A stretch of 64,000 nt of DNA, taken from assembly GCF_001293565.1 (NCBI RefSeq), contig NZ_JXMU01000008.1, positions 28,851 through 92,850 of the forward strand, written 5' to 3'. Shown in pieces: positions 9,377 to 18,365 of this stretch; position 1 is the stretch's first letter; every line of letters starts with the position of its first letter. This stretch comes from Ahrensia marina (GTDB lineage Bacteria > Pseudomonadota > Alphaproteobacteria > Rhizobiales > Rhizobiaceae). The notes beneath the pieces were generated by a model. The model saw only the letters and a program-made list of their open reading frames with translations. It was not told the origin of the DNA and ran no database searches. Made by a program: the position numbers and the translations under genes.

Positions 9377-11158
9377 ATGCTTGACAACGCTGCCAATAAA
9401 CCACGCTATTCAATGCGCAGAGTGTTTTTGGATGTCGGTGTTTTCTCGCTTGGCGTGAACATTCTGATGTTGGTCATGCCGCTATATATGCTGCAGGTTT
9501 ATGACCGCGTTTTATCATCTGCCAGCATCGATACACTGATATTCCTCAGCTTGATTGCAGGTTTTGCCCTTATCATATTGGGCGTATTGGAAGGTGTTCG
9601 GGTGATTTACGCAACGCGGATCGCCAACCGTTTTGAATTAAATTACGGCCGGCCTGCGATGCTTCGGGCTATGGCGGAAAACGATAATCGGGTGGGCGGG
9701 GCGCGCATTGCGCAGGCCTTGTCGCAGGTTCGCAATTTTCTCAACTCCCGTCTGGCGTTCCTTGTCTTTGATCTGCCTTTTGTCCCTCTATTTATCGGCC
9801 TGTTATATTTCATTCATCCGGTCTTATTCTGGATGACGCTCGGCGGGGCCGTGCTGCTTGTTCTGATTGCTCTGCTCAATCAATGGGCGACCTCGCGTGC
9901 GGGAAATGCCGCAATTCGCGCCGATGCTGGCGGCCAGATTACCGCGCAAGCGCTTTTGGCCAATGCTGAAACATTGCGCGCCATGGGCATGACGCAAAAC
10001 GCACTGGACCGCTGGCAAAGCCAGCAATTAACGGGATTGGAAAGCGGCGATGCACGTAGCCGTGTTTCCTCCTTTATGACGGGGCTTTCCAGAACAATCC
10101 GTTTTTCTTTGCAAATAGCCATATTGGGTGTTGGTGCCTGGCTGGTACTGGACCGCCAGATGACAGCAGGCATGATATTTGCCGCCAGCATCATATCAGG
10201 TAAAGGCTTGCAGCCGATTGACCAGGTGATCGGCTCTTGGCGTCAAATTTTAGAAGGTCTTGCAGCCTGGCGTACAATTACACGTGCTGTGAAGGTCAGC
10301 AGCGAACCGCATGTCTTTACCGAGTTTGATGCGCCTTCAGGCCAGATAAATGCCCAAAATATCTATTTTCACTCCCGCGCCGATCAGGGTCGCATTGCGA
10401 TTTTAAAAGGGCTGAGTTTTGGCGTTCCGGCAGGAAAAACACTGGCGATACTTGGCAAAAGCGGTGCGGGTAAATCGACTTTGTTGCGTATTCTGGCCGG
10501 TGCAATCCGTCCGTCAAACGGCGAAGTACGCATTGATAATAATGACATCAAAAACTGGAATCCGGAGAGCCTTGGCCGTCACATCGGATATGTTGAGCAG
10601 CGCGTCGACTTGCTGCCGGGAACCATTGCCGAAAATATTGCGCGGTTTGATGCCCATGCACGCGATGAAGATATTATAGCCGCAGCAAAGGCTGCCAATG
10701 TTGACCGCACTATTGAGGCGATGCCGGACGCTTATCAGACGCGGGTTGGAGCAACGGGCCGCTCGTTGTCGGGCGGGGAAATGCAGCAAATAGGGCTGGC
10801 GCGCGCATTTTATGGCAATCCGAAAATATTGCTGCTTGATGAGCCCAATGCGAGCCTCGACCCGGAAGCGCGTAAAAAGTTCGGGCAGGCAATTGCCGGT
10901 GCGCGGCAGCTCGGCAAAACGATTATTATGATAACGCAGCGCGACGAATTGCTCGAATACAGCGATCTGGTTCTTGCAATCCGCGATGGAAGCCGCGTTG
11001 ATTTTGGTGCGCGTGACGAGGTCTTGCCCCGTCTTTTCGGTAAGTCGCAGGATCGCCCGCCAGTTGCTGCGACAAGCGCTGCTCCATCACCGTTCAAAAT
11101 CGTGCAAACCGCACCTTCCGGCTATGATTCTACGCGCAAAGAAGGTGACAGCAAATGA
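9377..11158 (+). CDS. Type I secretion ABC transporter, permease/ATPase (PrtD-like)
   Basis: The 593-residue protein has a six-span exporter membrane domain (about residues 20-300) and an ABC ATPase. Its Walker A is GKSGAGKST (from G360), the signature is LSGGEMQ, and Walker B is ILLLDEPNASLD. Length and layout fit the PrtD/HlyB-like subunit of a type I secretion system without the N-terminal peptidase-like domain. Together with the HlyD-type adaptor whose gene overlaps the end of this one by four bases, and an outer-membrane TolC channel from elsewhere, it would export an unfolded protein in one step. No substrate gene such as an RTX protein lies in the window. Confidence 0.93.
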   Translation: MLDNAANKPRYSMRRVFLDVGVFSLGVNILMLVMPLYMLQVYDRVLSSASIDTLIFLSLIAGFALIILGVLEGVRVIYATRIANRFELNYGRPAMLRAMAENDNRVGGARIAQALSQVRNFLNSRLAFLVFDLPFVPLFIGLLYFIHPVLFWMTLGGAVLLVLIALLNQWATSRAGNAAIRADAGGQITAQALLANAETLRAMGMTQNALDRWQSQQLTGLESGDARSRVSSFMTGLSRTIRFSLQIAILGVGAWLVLDRQMTAGMIFAASIISGKGLQPIDQVIGSWRQILEGLAAWRTITRAVKVSSEPHVFTEFDAPSGQINAQNIYFHSRADQGRIAILKGLSFGVPAGKTLAILGKSGAGKSTLLRILAGAIRPSNGEVRIDNNDIKNWNPESLGRHIGYVEQRVDLLPGTIAENIARFDAHARDEDIIAAAKAANVDRTIEAMPDAYQTRVGATGRSLSGGEMQQIGLARAFYGNPKILLLDEPNASLDPEARKKFGQAIAGARQLGKTIIMITQRDELLEYSDLVLAIRDGSRVDFGARDEVLPRLFGKSQDRPPVAATSAAPSPFKIVQTAPSGYDSTRKEGDSK

Positions 11159-12483
11159 AAGAGATCACCGACAAAGCAAATGCGGATAAAAAGACTGATC
11201 GCTTGGCTGCCACGCGGTCAATCAATCTGATCGGTTATGCCGCCATCGCAATCTTCTTCTTGGGTTTCGGTTACTGGGCTGCAACAGCGCCTATTGCCGG
11301 TGCTGCGATCGCGACAGGCCGGATCGCTGCTGCCGGTGACAACCAGAAAATCCAGCACCTTGAAGGAGGGATCATTTCTCAAATCCATATTCGTGAAGGC
11401 GAGAGGATTGATGCCGGCGCGCCGATCATCACGTTGGATGCAACACAGGCAAAATCCACCATGCAGCGCCTTGGCCGGCAAAAAGTTGCGCTGGAGGCAC
11501 GTCTGGCAAGGCTGAGTGCCGAGCGTGATCTGGCTGAGCAGTTTGAGTACGATTATGATCTGTTGGCGCGCGCTGAAGATTTAGGCATGGAGGATGTTCT
11601 GGATGAGCAGCGCAAAGAGTTCCAGACACGGGTATCGCGTCAGGAATCCGAAACGCGCATTTTAAACCAGCGCATTGCCGCGCAGCGCGATGCCCTTGAA
11701 GGCTTTAATGCCCAAAAGTCAGCACTGGACGAACAGATCAATGTTGTAAGTGAGGAAGTTGACCGCAAATTGAAGCTGCTCGATCAGGGGTTGACCAACC
11801 GGTCCGAATATACGCAGCTTTTACGTGCGCAGGCCGACTTGATCGGACGTTTTGGCTCAATCACAGCGGAAATTGCACGGTCGAAAAATCAAATTATTGA
11901 ATCGCAGGAACAGATCGAGCGCCAGCGCACCACCACCGTCGAAACTGCGATCAAAGAAATCAACGACATTCGTGTCGAGCTTGGCGATATTGAAGAGCGC
12001 ATCAATTCCAACCGTGATATTTTGGACCGAACCATCGTGCGTGCGCCGACAGACGGTTTGATTATTGATTTGGCGAAAAATGCAGTTGGCAGCGTTGTCC
12101 GTCCGGGTGAGGATCTGGCGACAATTCTGCCCACGTCGAAAGAACTACTCGTATCAGCGCGGTTGAATATTATTGACATTGACAGCGTGCGGCCGGGGCA
12201 GTCGGCACAATTGCGTCTGTCGGCCCTTAATTTACGCCGAACGCCTGAGGTTGATGGAGAGGTGATCTTTGTTTCGCCTGACCGTTTGGTCGATAGGGCG
12301 ACACAGGAACCCTATTATGAGGCGAGGCTCCGTATTGTGGAATTGCCCAAGGAGGTTGATCCGAACCAGATTTACCCCGGAATGCCCGTTGATGCGTTGA
12401 TTTCGACAGAAGAACGCACATTCGCGGATTATTTGCTGCGGCCAATAGTGGATTCCATGTCCTTGGCGTTCAGGGAGGGTTGA
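11155..12483 (+). CDS. Type I secretion periplasmic adaptor (HlyD family)
   Basis: The 442-residue product has one N-terminal membrane span (about 22-45, IGYAAIAIFFLGFGYWAA) and a first half lipoyl-like domain (IQHLEGGIISQIHIREGE). A long coiled-coil hairpin (about 100-300) follows, then the second lipoyl half (DRTIVRAPTDGLI) and a beta-barrel region. This is the membrane fusion protein of type I secretion, linking the ABC exporter to TolC. The ATG overlaps the ABC gene stop (ATGA), showing coupling. Downstream parC starts 71 bases later and is functionally unrelated. Confidence 0.93.
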   Translation: MKEITDKANADKKTDRLAATRSINLIGYAAIAIFFLGFGYWAATAPIAGAAIATGRIAAAGDNQKIQHLEGGIISQIHIREGERIDAGAPIITLDATQAKSTMQRLGRQKVALEARLARLSAERDLAEQFEYDYDLLARAEDLGMEDVLDEQRKEFQTRVSRQESETRILNQRIAAQRDALEGFNAQKSALDEQINVVSEEVDRKLKLLDQGLTNRSEYTQLLRAQADLIGRFGSITAEIARSKNQIIESQEQIERQRTTTVETAIKEINDIRVELGDIEERINSNRDILDRTIVRAPTDGLIIDLAKNAVGSVVRPGEDLATILPTSKELLVSARLNIIDIDSVRPGQSAQLRLSALNLRRTPEVDGEVIFVSPDRLVDRATQEPYYEARLRIVELPKEVDPNQIYPGMPVDALISTEERTFADYLLRPIVDSMSLAFREG

Positions 12484-12554
12484 AGCTGTTTACGATCTGT
12501 GAGTTGACGCGCTTCAATCTTGCCGCGAATCAGGCAAAGCGCTAACGCAAGTTC

Positions 12555-14813
12555 ATGTCAAAGAATACACCGCCACCATCTGATGAGCCGGGCAAGGCAA
12601 TTGAACCGGTAGATCTCAAAGCTGCGCTTGAAGAGCGTTATCTGGCCTATGCGCTATCGACAATCATGCACCGCGCTTTGCCCGATGCACGCGATGGTAT
12701 GAAACCTGTGCACCGGCGCATCCTTTATGCAATGCACCAGCTCAAGCTCAATCCGAACAGCGCTTACAAGAAATGTGCGAAGATCGTCGGTGACGTGATG
12801 GGTAATTTCCATCCGCATGGCGACCAGGCGATTTACGATGCACTTGTGCGCCTGTCGCAGGATTTTTCTGTGCGTTATCCGTTGATCGACGGGCAGGGTA
12901 ATTTCGGTAATATCGACGGCGATAATGCTGCGGCTTATCGTTATACCGAAGCGCGCATGACAGAGGTCGGCACGCTGCTTCTTGAAGGCCTCAATGAAGA
13001 TGCGGTCGATTTTCGCGATAACTACAATGAAGAAGATAAAGAGCCGGTTGTTTTACCGGGCGCTTTTCCAAATCTTCTGGCCAATGGTTCTGCGGGCATT
13101 GCTGTTGGCATGGCGACCAATATTCCGCCGCACAATGCGGCCGAGCTTTGCGATGCTGCGCTGCACCTGATCAAATTTCCCAATGCCGGTATTGAAAAGC
13201 TGGTTGAATATGTCGAAGGGCCGGACCTGCCGACAGGCGGTACGATTGTCGAGCCGCGCGCCAGCATTCTTGAAGCTTATAAGACGGGGCGTGGCGGTTT
13301 TAGAACCCGCGCGCGCTGGCACAAGGAAGAAACGGGTCGCGGCGGTTATGTTATAGTTGTAACCGAAATTCCGTATCAGGTTCAAAAATCACGCCTGATC
13401 GAGAAAATCGCGGAACTGCTGATCGCTAAAAAGATACCGCTTCTGGAAGATATCCGCGACGAAAGCGCGGAAGATGTGCGGATCGTGCTGGAGCCGAAAT
13501 CACGCTCTGTCGACCCTGAGATTTTGATGGAATCCCTGTTCAAGCTTACCGAGCTTGAAACACGTATTTCGCTCAACATGAATGTGCTGTCAAAAGGCAT
13601 CACGCCGAAGGTGATGAATTTGCGCGAAATATTGCGTGAATGGCTGGAGCATCGCCGTGAGGTGCTGATACGCAGATCGCGTAATCGTCTCGGCATTATC
13701 GAGCGCCGTTTGGAAATCCTAAGCGGTTTCCTTATCGCCTATCTCAATATTGATGAGGTCATCCGTATTGTTCGTTTTGAGGACCATCCCAAAGCGGAAT
13801 TGATCAAGGCGTTTGAACTGACCGAAAATCAGGCTGACGCGATCCTTAACCTGCGTTTGCGGGCATTGAACAAGCTCGAAGAAGTCGAGATCAAGAAAGA
13901 GTTTGATGCTTTAACGGAAGAGAAAAACCAGATTGAGGCGTTGCTGGCTTCTGAAGACAAGCAGTGGGACGTGATCGCCTTTGAAATCAAGGATGTGAAA
14001 AAGAAATTTGGCAAGGATACCGAGATCGGCAAGCGCCGCACGGATTTTGCCGAGGCAAAAGAAATCGATCTTGAGGCTGTTCAGGAAGCAATGATCGAGA
14101 AAGAGCCGGTAACGATTGTCGTTTCCGACAAAGGCTGGATGCGCGCCATGAAGGGGCATGTGGCCGACTTTTCCTCATTCTCGTTTAAGGAGGGCGATAA
14201 GCTTAAAACCGCATTTCATGCACAGACGACGGATAAGATTATCGTCTTTACCACAGCCGGTAAATTCTACACGATTGGCGCAGACCGATTGCCGGGCGGG
14301 CGCGGGCATGGCGAACCGATCCGTCTGATTGTCGATATGGACAATGACAGCGATATTGTAACGGCTTTTGTTTACAAGGCAGGGCGCAAGCTGTTCCTGG
14401 CGTCTAGTGTCGGCAACGGCTTTGTCGTCGGTGAAAGTGATGTCATCGCTAACACCCGCAAGGGCAAGCAAGTGATGAATGTCAAACTGCCTGATGAGGC
14501 TTTGATCTGCTATCCGGTGCCGGAAGGCGCAGACTATGTCGCCAGCGTTGGCGAAAACCGCAAAATGCTGCTTTTTGCGCTGGATCAGGTGCCGGAAATG
14601 ACACGCGGCAAGGGCGTCCGTATTCAAAAATACAAGGATGGCGGCATCAAGGATATCACGCTGTTTAAGCTGGAAGACGGCTTAACATGGCTTGATAGTT
14701 CCGCGCGCGCGCACAATCGCTCAAAAGAAGAGCTGATTGAATATATGGGCGCAAGGGCAGGCGCAGGCCGTATGGTGCCGAAAGGCTTCCCGCGATCGGG
14801 TAAATTCAGCTAG
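12555..14813 (+). CDS. parC: DNA topoisomerase IV subunit A
   Basis: The 752-residue protein is the cleavage subunit of topoisomerase IV, which with ParE separates linked daughter chromosomes. The family core begins at [39 protein letters not shown] is the quinolone-resistance region and [10 protein letters not shown] carries the active-site tyrosine Y130. The C-terminal part (about 520 onward) is a shortened beta-pinwheel, and the length (about 750) matches ParC rather than GyrA. The ATG is plain, without a strong Shine-Dalgarno site. Confidence 0.95.
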   Translation: MSKNTPPPSDEPGKAIEPVDLKAALEERYLAYALSTIMHRALPDARDGMKPVHRRILYAMHQLKLNPNSAYKKCAKIVGDVMGNFHPHGDQAIYDALVRLSQDFSVRYPLIDGQGNFGNIDGDNAAAYRYTEARMTEVGTLLLEGLNEDAVDFRDNYNEEDKEPVVLPGAFPNLLANGSAGIAVGMATNIPPHNAAELCDAALHLIKFPNAGIEKLVEYVEGPDLPTGGTIVEPRASILEAYKTGRGGFRTRARWHKEETGRGGYVIVVTEIPYQVQKSRLIEKIAELLIAKKIPLLEDIRDESAEDVRIVLEPKSRSVDPEILMESLFKLTELETRISLNMNVLSKGITPKVMNLREILREWLEHRREVLIRRSRNRLGIIERRLEILSGFLIAYLNIDEVIRIVRFEDHPKAELIKAFELTENQADAILNLRLRALNKLEEVEIKKEFDALTEEKNQIEALLASEDKQWDVIAFEIKDVKKKFGKDTEIGKRRTDFAEAKEIDLEAVQEAMIEKEPVTIVVSDKGWMRAMKGHVADFSSFSFKEGDKLKTAFHAQTTDKIIVFTTAGKFYTIGADRLPGGRGHGEPIRLIVDMDNDSDIVTAFVYKAGRKLFLASSVGNGFVVGESDVIANTRKGKQVMNVKLPDEALICYPVPEGADYVASVGENRKMLLFALDQVPEMTRGKGVRIQKYKDGGIKDITLFKLEDGLTWLDSSARAHNRSKEELIEYMGARAGAGRMVPKGFPRSGKFS

Positions 14814-14830
14814 GAAACAGGTGGGTGGTT

Positions 14831-15034
14831 ATGGTCAAAGAGTTTTACGCTGATGAGCATAACTACCATTTGACCTTGAACGAGTTGATTAAATTGCGCC
14901 TTGGCGCAAAATTCAAATGCCGCAAATGCGGTGCTGAATATGACTTTGATATACCCGAACTGATTGCCAAGCACGGCGGCGAGACGCGCCTTCGATTTAT
15001 TCAGCGCAACGCAAAGTGCCGTTATTGCGATTGA
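14831..15034 (+). CDS. Small zinc-ribbon protein
   Basis: A 67-residue product that starts 17 bases after parC. The ATG at 14831 has AGGTGGG about five bases upstream; a GTG two codons earlier is less likely. Two CxxC pairs (CRKC near residue 30 and CRYC at the very C terminus) are spaced as in a zinc ribbon. The N-terminal half (LTLNELIKLRLGAKF) looks like a short helix. I do not recognise a named family. Conserved cysteines and good translation signals make it a likely real gene, possibly co-transcribed with parC. Confidence 0.7.
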   Translation: MVKEFYADEHNYHLTLNELIKLRLGAKFKCRKCGAEYDFDIPELIAKHGGETRLRFIQRNAKCRYCD

Positions 15035-15112
15035 TATCAGTGCCGTTTTTGAAACTATTATAAGCCTTGGTCACGTTTCTGTTAGCAATAAGACGGCGAG
15101 GCTATATGATCA

Positions 15113-15646
15113 ATGACGCTTAAGCGACGCACAATGCTCAAATGGATACACTGGACAATGGCACCATTGTTCGTGTGGTTCATGGTTGTGCAACCTAAAG
15201 ATGTTGTGCCGCTCGGTCCGGCCTATTTTCAGTTTCATTCGATCCTGGGTTTGATCTTTGTCGTGCTGGCTCTGGTCTGGACGGCGGATTTTCTCATACG
15301 GGGACTCGCCAGCAAGCCCGGACCCAAATTGCCGCCTTGGGCACGCAAAACCCATCAAATCATGCACAAAACCCTCATTTGGGGAATGTTTCTGGTTGCG
15401 CTGACCGGCTTTCTGCTCGGCCTGACTTCTTCGCGGCTCTTGTTTGCCGGTGGATTTTTGCCCATTGCGCCGCCGCTTAACTGGCCTCTGGCCAATGATT
15501 GGATCGGTTTCTTCCACACGATAGAGTTTTATGCATTGGGCATTTTTGCCATCGGACATGCCGCGTTTCATATCTGGCGTCATGTTAGATTAAAGGACAA
15601 TGCGCTGCGTATTATGATGCCCAAGCGCTTCCACCGCTTTCTTTAG
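15113..15646 (+). CDS. Cytochrome b561 family protein
   Basis: The 177-residue protein has four membrane spans and histidines placed as in the b561/CybB family: WIHW in span 1, FQFHSILGL in span 2, HQIMHKTLIWG in span 3 and GHAAFHIWRHV in span 4. The family C-terminal signature (RLKDNALRIMMP) follows. Such proteins bind two b hemes and move electrons between the quinone pool and other carriers in the inner membrane. The true partner is unknown. The start at 15113 gives a basic N terminus before span 1; an ATG seven codons later (MLKWIHW) is possible. Confidence 0.87.
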   Translation: MTLKRRTMLKWIHWTMAPLFVWFMVVQPKDVVPLGPAYFQFHSILGLIFVVLALVWTADFLIRGLASKPGPKLPPWARKTHQIMHKTLIWGMFLVALTGFLLGLTSSRLLFAGGFLPIAPPLNWPLANDWIGFFHTIEFYALGIFAIGHAAFHIWRHVRLKDNALRIMMPKRFHRFL

Positions 15647-15798
15647 CTGGCAGAGAGCGCTGAGTCGCCGGCCCCAAAACCGGATAGATTAACTTTTTGC
15701 TAACCAGATCAATTTGCCGATTCTTTATTCATTGTCCGTTAAGGTTACGAAAATCGTGCAATTGCGCAAAATAAAATCTTAATGTGAGTGGGTATGAC

Positions 15799-16803
15799 AT
15801 GCGTTTGGCAATTTTTGCCAGTTTGGCTTTGGCCGCAACCGCCTTGACGGCTTGTACGTCCGGTTCAACGAGCGATGTGCTTGAATTGAGACCGTCCGCA
15901 GAGGTGGTCAGCTCGATCAATGTGTCTCAAAATGATCAGGAAGACATGTTGGAACCGCTTTCCTTGGAAGAGCAAAACCCGTATCCGGCACCCATGGCCG
16001 AACAGCAGCAGGCCCAAACACAAAAGCCGGTTGAAATGGCCGCATTGCGCCCTGAAAATCCGGCAAGGCAGATTGCGCCGCAGGCAACGCACAAGCGCTC
16101 AAAGATTTATTCTGAAAGTTTCCGTGACGCACACCCGATCAAGTTTCATCCGGCGCGGCATCCGTCAAAGTTTGAAGTACACGGCGTAGATGTGTCGCAT
16201 TGGCAATCAAAGATTGACTGGAAAACACTGCGCACACAGGGCGCGAACTTCGCTTTCATCAAGGCAACAGAAGGCGGCAAGCATGTGGACCGCCTGTTCA
16301 AGCACAATTGGGATGAAGCCAAAAAAGCCGGTATTCCGCGCGGCGCATATCACTTCATGTATTGGTGCCGTAATGCCGAGGAGCAGGCGAACTGGTTTAT
16401 TCGCCACGTGCCAAAAGAAAAGGGCGCTTTGCCGCCGGTGCTTGATGTGGAATGGCACGGCAACCGCAAAACCTGCCCGGGCAAAATCTCGAAAAAACGT
16501 GTTCTGGCGAAAATGGAAGTCTGGTCACGTATGATCGAGCGCCATTATGGGCAAAAGCCGATCATCTATACGGCACCGGATTTTTATGACGATAATTTGA
16601 AAGGTCAGTTCAAGGACCACTCATTCTGGCTCCGCTCGGTCGCTGAGCACCCGAAAATGCGTTATCCAAATCAGGATTTCGCCTTTTGGCAGTATTCAGG
16701 CACTGGACTTTCAAAAGGCGTGTCGACAAAGATCGATCTCAACGTATTCAACGGTACAGAAGAGAGTTGGCATCGATGGTTGCAGGGGCGCGTGGCGAAG
16801 TAA
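15799..16803 (+). CDS. GH25 muramidase lipoprotein
   Basis: The 334-residue protein has a signal peptide with lipobox LTAC, a 100-residue low-complexity linker rich in Q, P and A, and a glycoside hydrolase family 25 domain from about residue 128. The expected acidic residues are D131 in GVDVSHWQ and D216/E218 in LDVEWHG; AYHFMYW and FWQYSGTG are further family motifs. GH25 enzymes cut the muramic acid-glucosamine bond of peptidoglycan. The ATG at 15799 is preferred over a GTG at 15784 because the signal peptide starts there. It would be tethered to a membrane facing the periplasm. Its last 28 bases overlap the next gene in another frame. Confidence 0.88.
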   Translation: MRLAIFASLALAATALTACTSGSTSDVLELRPSAEVVSSINVSQNDQEDMLEPLSLEEQNPYPAPMAEQQQAQTQKPVEMAALRPENPARQIAPQATHKRSKIYSESFRDAHPIKFHPARHPSKFEVHGVDVSHWQSKIDWKTLRTQGANFAFIKATEGGKHVDRLFKHNWDEAKKAGIPRGAYHFMYWCRNAEEQANWFIRHVPKEKGALPPVLDVEWHGNRKTCPGKISKKRVLAKMEVWSRMIERHYGQKPIIYTAPDFYDDNLKGQFKDHSFWLRSVAEHPKMRYPNQDFAFWQYSGTGLSKGVSTKIDLNVFNGTEESWHRWLQGRVAK

Positions 16804-17522
16804 GGCCGCTTTACGTAATTGAACATTGGCAGATTGCCGAGCCGGATGCCGGACGTCAGCATTTAATATCTCAAGGCTATGATGTGCGCGTCATTGAGCC
16901 TTGGAAGGGTGAGACCTTGCCGGAATTATCCGGCGAGGAAGCCGGCGTCATGATTATGGGCGGTCCTCAAATGATCACCGAGGCGACCAAAGACAATCAT
17001 CCATTCCTGCTTGATGAGCTGCGTTTCATCGAAGGTGCAATGGGCAAAGACATTCCGCTTGTCGGTGTTTGCCTTGGTAGTCAAATGATCGCAGCGGCGA
17101 TGAACGCAAAAGTCTCCTATCGCGATGACGGCGCGATGGCGATGGGCTTTTACGGGATAGATGCAAAACCGGCGGGCAAGGCTCTTGGTTTGAACGATAA
17201 TATGATGGTGTTGAATGGCAACAGCCAGACATGGGAGTTGCCATCAGGAGCAGAACTTCTTGCGACCGCACATGACGATAATCCCCATAGTAATCAAGCG
17301 TTTAGTGTTGGAAAGACATTGGCGTTGCAGTTCCATCCGGAAGTGACACGCCCGATCTTGACGCAGTGGCAAACTGAGTTCGGTGCCTATATCGGCCGCC
17401 CGGGCACGCAAACGAAAGAGCAGCAAGACAGCGGTTTTGAAACCTATGATGCAAAGCTAAAGGACTGGTATCGCCGCACACTGGATAAATGGTTCGTCAA
17501 TCACGCCCATCTCGCCACATAG
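16776..17522 (+). CDS. Class I glutamine amidotransferase-like protein
   Basis: The 248-residue protein is a stand-alone GATase-1 domain of the GMP synthase type. It has nucleophile C99 in GVCLGSQM, with H187 and E189 in LQFHPEV completing the triad. The family releases ammonia from glutamine, or in some members cleaves gamma-glutamyl compounds; no synthase partner is adjacent. The start ATG at 16776 lies inside the muramidase gene and the two overlap by 28 bases in different frames. Reading further upstream gives residues that match nothing. The end overlaps the convergent GntR gene by 22 bases. Confidence 0.85.
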   Translation: MVAGARGEVRPLYVIEHWQIAEPDAGRQHLISQGYDVRVIEPWKGETLPELSGEEAGVMIMGGPQMITEATKDNHPFLLDELRFIEGAMGKDIPLVGVCLGSQMIAAAMNAKVSYRDDGAMAMGFYGIDAKPAGKALGLNDNMMVLNGNSQTWELPSGAELLATAHDDNPHSNQAFSVGKTLALQFHPEVTRPILTQWQTEFGAYIGRPGTQTKEQQDSGFETYDAKLKDWYRRTLDKWFVNHAHLAT

Positions 17523-18220
17523 GCAACGGTCTGCGGGTCAAACCAGTTACGGCTGAACTCCTCGACTGTATCGGCATTTCCCCATGATATGCGTTCGACA
17601 TAGCCAAGGGGCATGCCTTCGCTAAACGGGCTGTCGCTTGGCGCAAAGTCGGGGCAGGGCGCTGCGCTGACTGAATCCTCGACGCGCGAAATCCAGAAAT
17701 TTAAATCTTGCCTGTAAAACAGATGCATGGCTTCGGGCATCGATTCGATATCGATGCTTTCGGCATGGCGTGCGTCAAACCAGATTTCTTCAAGTGCGGC
17801 AGGCGTTTTACCCAGATAGCGCAAGCGGCGCACGCGCCATGCCTGCTCGGAGGAACCATCGCCAAAGCGCGGTAGAAAGTTCGGATTGGCGAGCTTATCA
17901 AGGGAAAGGATTTGCGCTGTGGGCAGACCGGCACCAGATTTAAGTTCCAAGTGCAGAAACTCGTAGATCGAGCCTGTCTTGGCGCGTTTACGTACATAGG
18001 TTCCTGAACCTTGAATACGCTCCAGCAGCTTTTTGTCTTCCAGATCAGCCAGCGATTTGCGCAATGTGCCAACCGCAACACCAAGGTGGGAGGCAAGATT
18101 TGCTTCGGTCGGAAGGCGTGTGCCGTCAGGCCAGATGCCCGCCGCAATTTCACGTGAGAGTAGCTCTGATATCTGCATGTAAAGCGGTAAGGCACCGCCG
18201 CGTTGTTTCGTATCCGACAA
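17501..18220 (-). CDS. GntR family regulator, HutC/UTRA type
   Basis: The 239-residue protein has an N-terminal winged helix (residues 1-75; LPLYMQISELLSREI, LPTEANLASHLGVAVGTLRKSL, GSGTYV). A UTRA-type ligand-binding domain (about 85-236) follows, as in HutC. It is transcribed away from the flavin monooxygenase gene, with a 145-base gap that holds a dyad candidate operator at 18305-18323. It is therefore the likely local regulator of that operon, acting with a small-molecule effector that cannot be named. The C terminus overlaps the glutamine amidotransferase gene on the other strand. Confidence 0.9.
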   Translation of the reverse strand: MSDTKQRGGALPLYMQISELLSREIAAGIWPDGTRLPTEANLASHLGVAVGTLRKSLADLEDKKLLERIQGSGTYVRKRAKTGSIYEFLHLELKSGAGLPTAQILSLDKLANPNFLPRFGDGSSEQAWRVRRLRYLGKTPAALEEIWFDARHAESIDIESMPEAMHLFYRQDLNFWISRVEDSVSAAPCPDFAPSDSPFSEGMPLGYVERISWGNADTVEEFSRNWFDPQTVAYVARWA

Positions 18221-18304
18221 AGTTTTCCCCCCGAATTCGGGCCGATATTAAAAGGGGCACTTTGCGATGTCACCATAAATTATAGCATCAAAATTCATTC
18301 ACTA

Positions 18305-18323
18305 TTGATACATATGCAATCAA
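18305..18323. promoter_or_regulatory. Candidate operator between the GntR gene and the monooxygenase operon
   Basis: TTGAT (18305-18309) and ATCAA (18319-18323) form an inverted repeat with nine bases between them, 42 bases before the monooxygenase ATG. Position and symmetry suit a GntR-type dimer, but the arms are only five bases, so this is suggestive. Confidence 0.35.
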
Positions 18324-18365
18324 GTGGTAGAACAATATTTATACGAACGCGCAGGAGAAGGTTAA

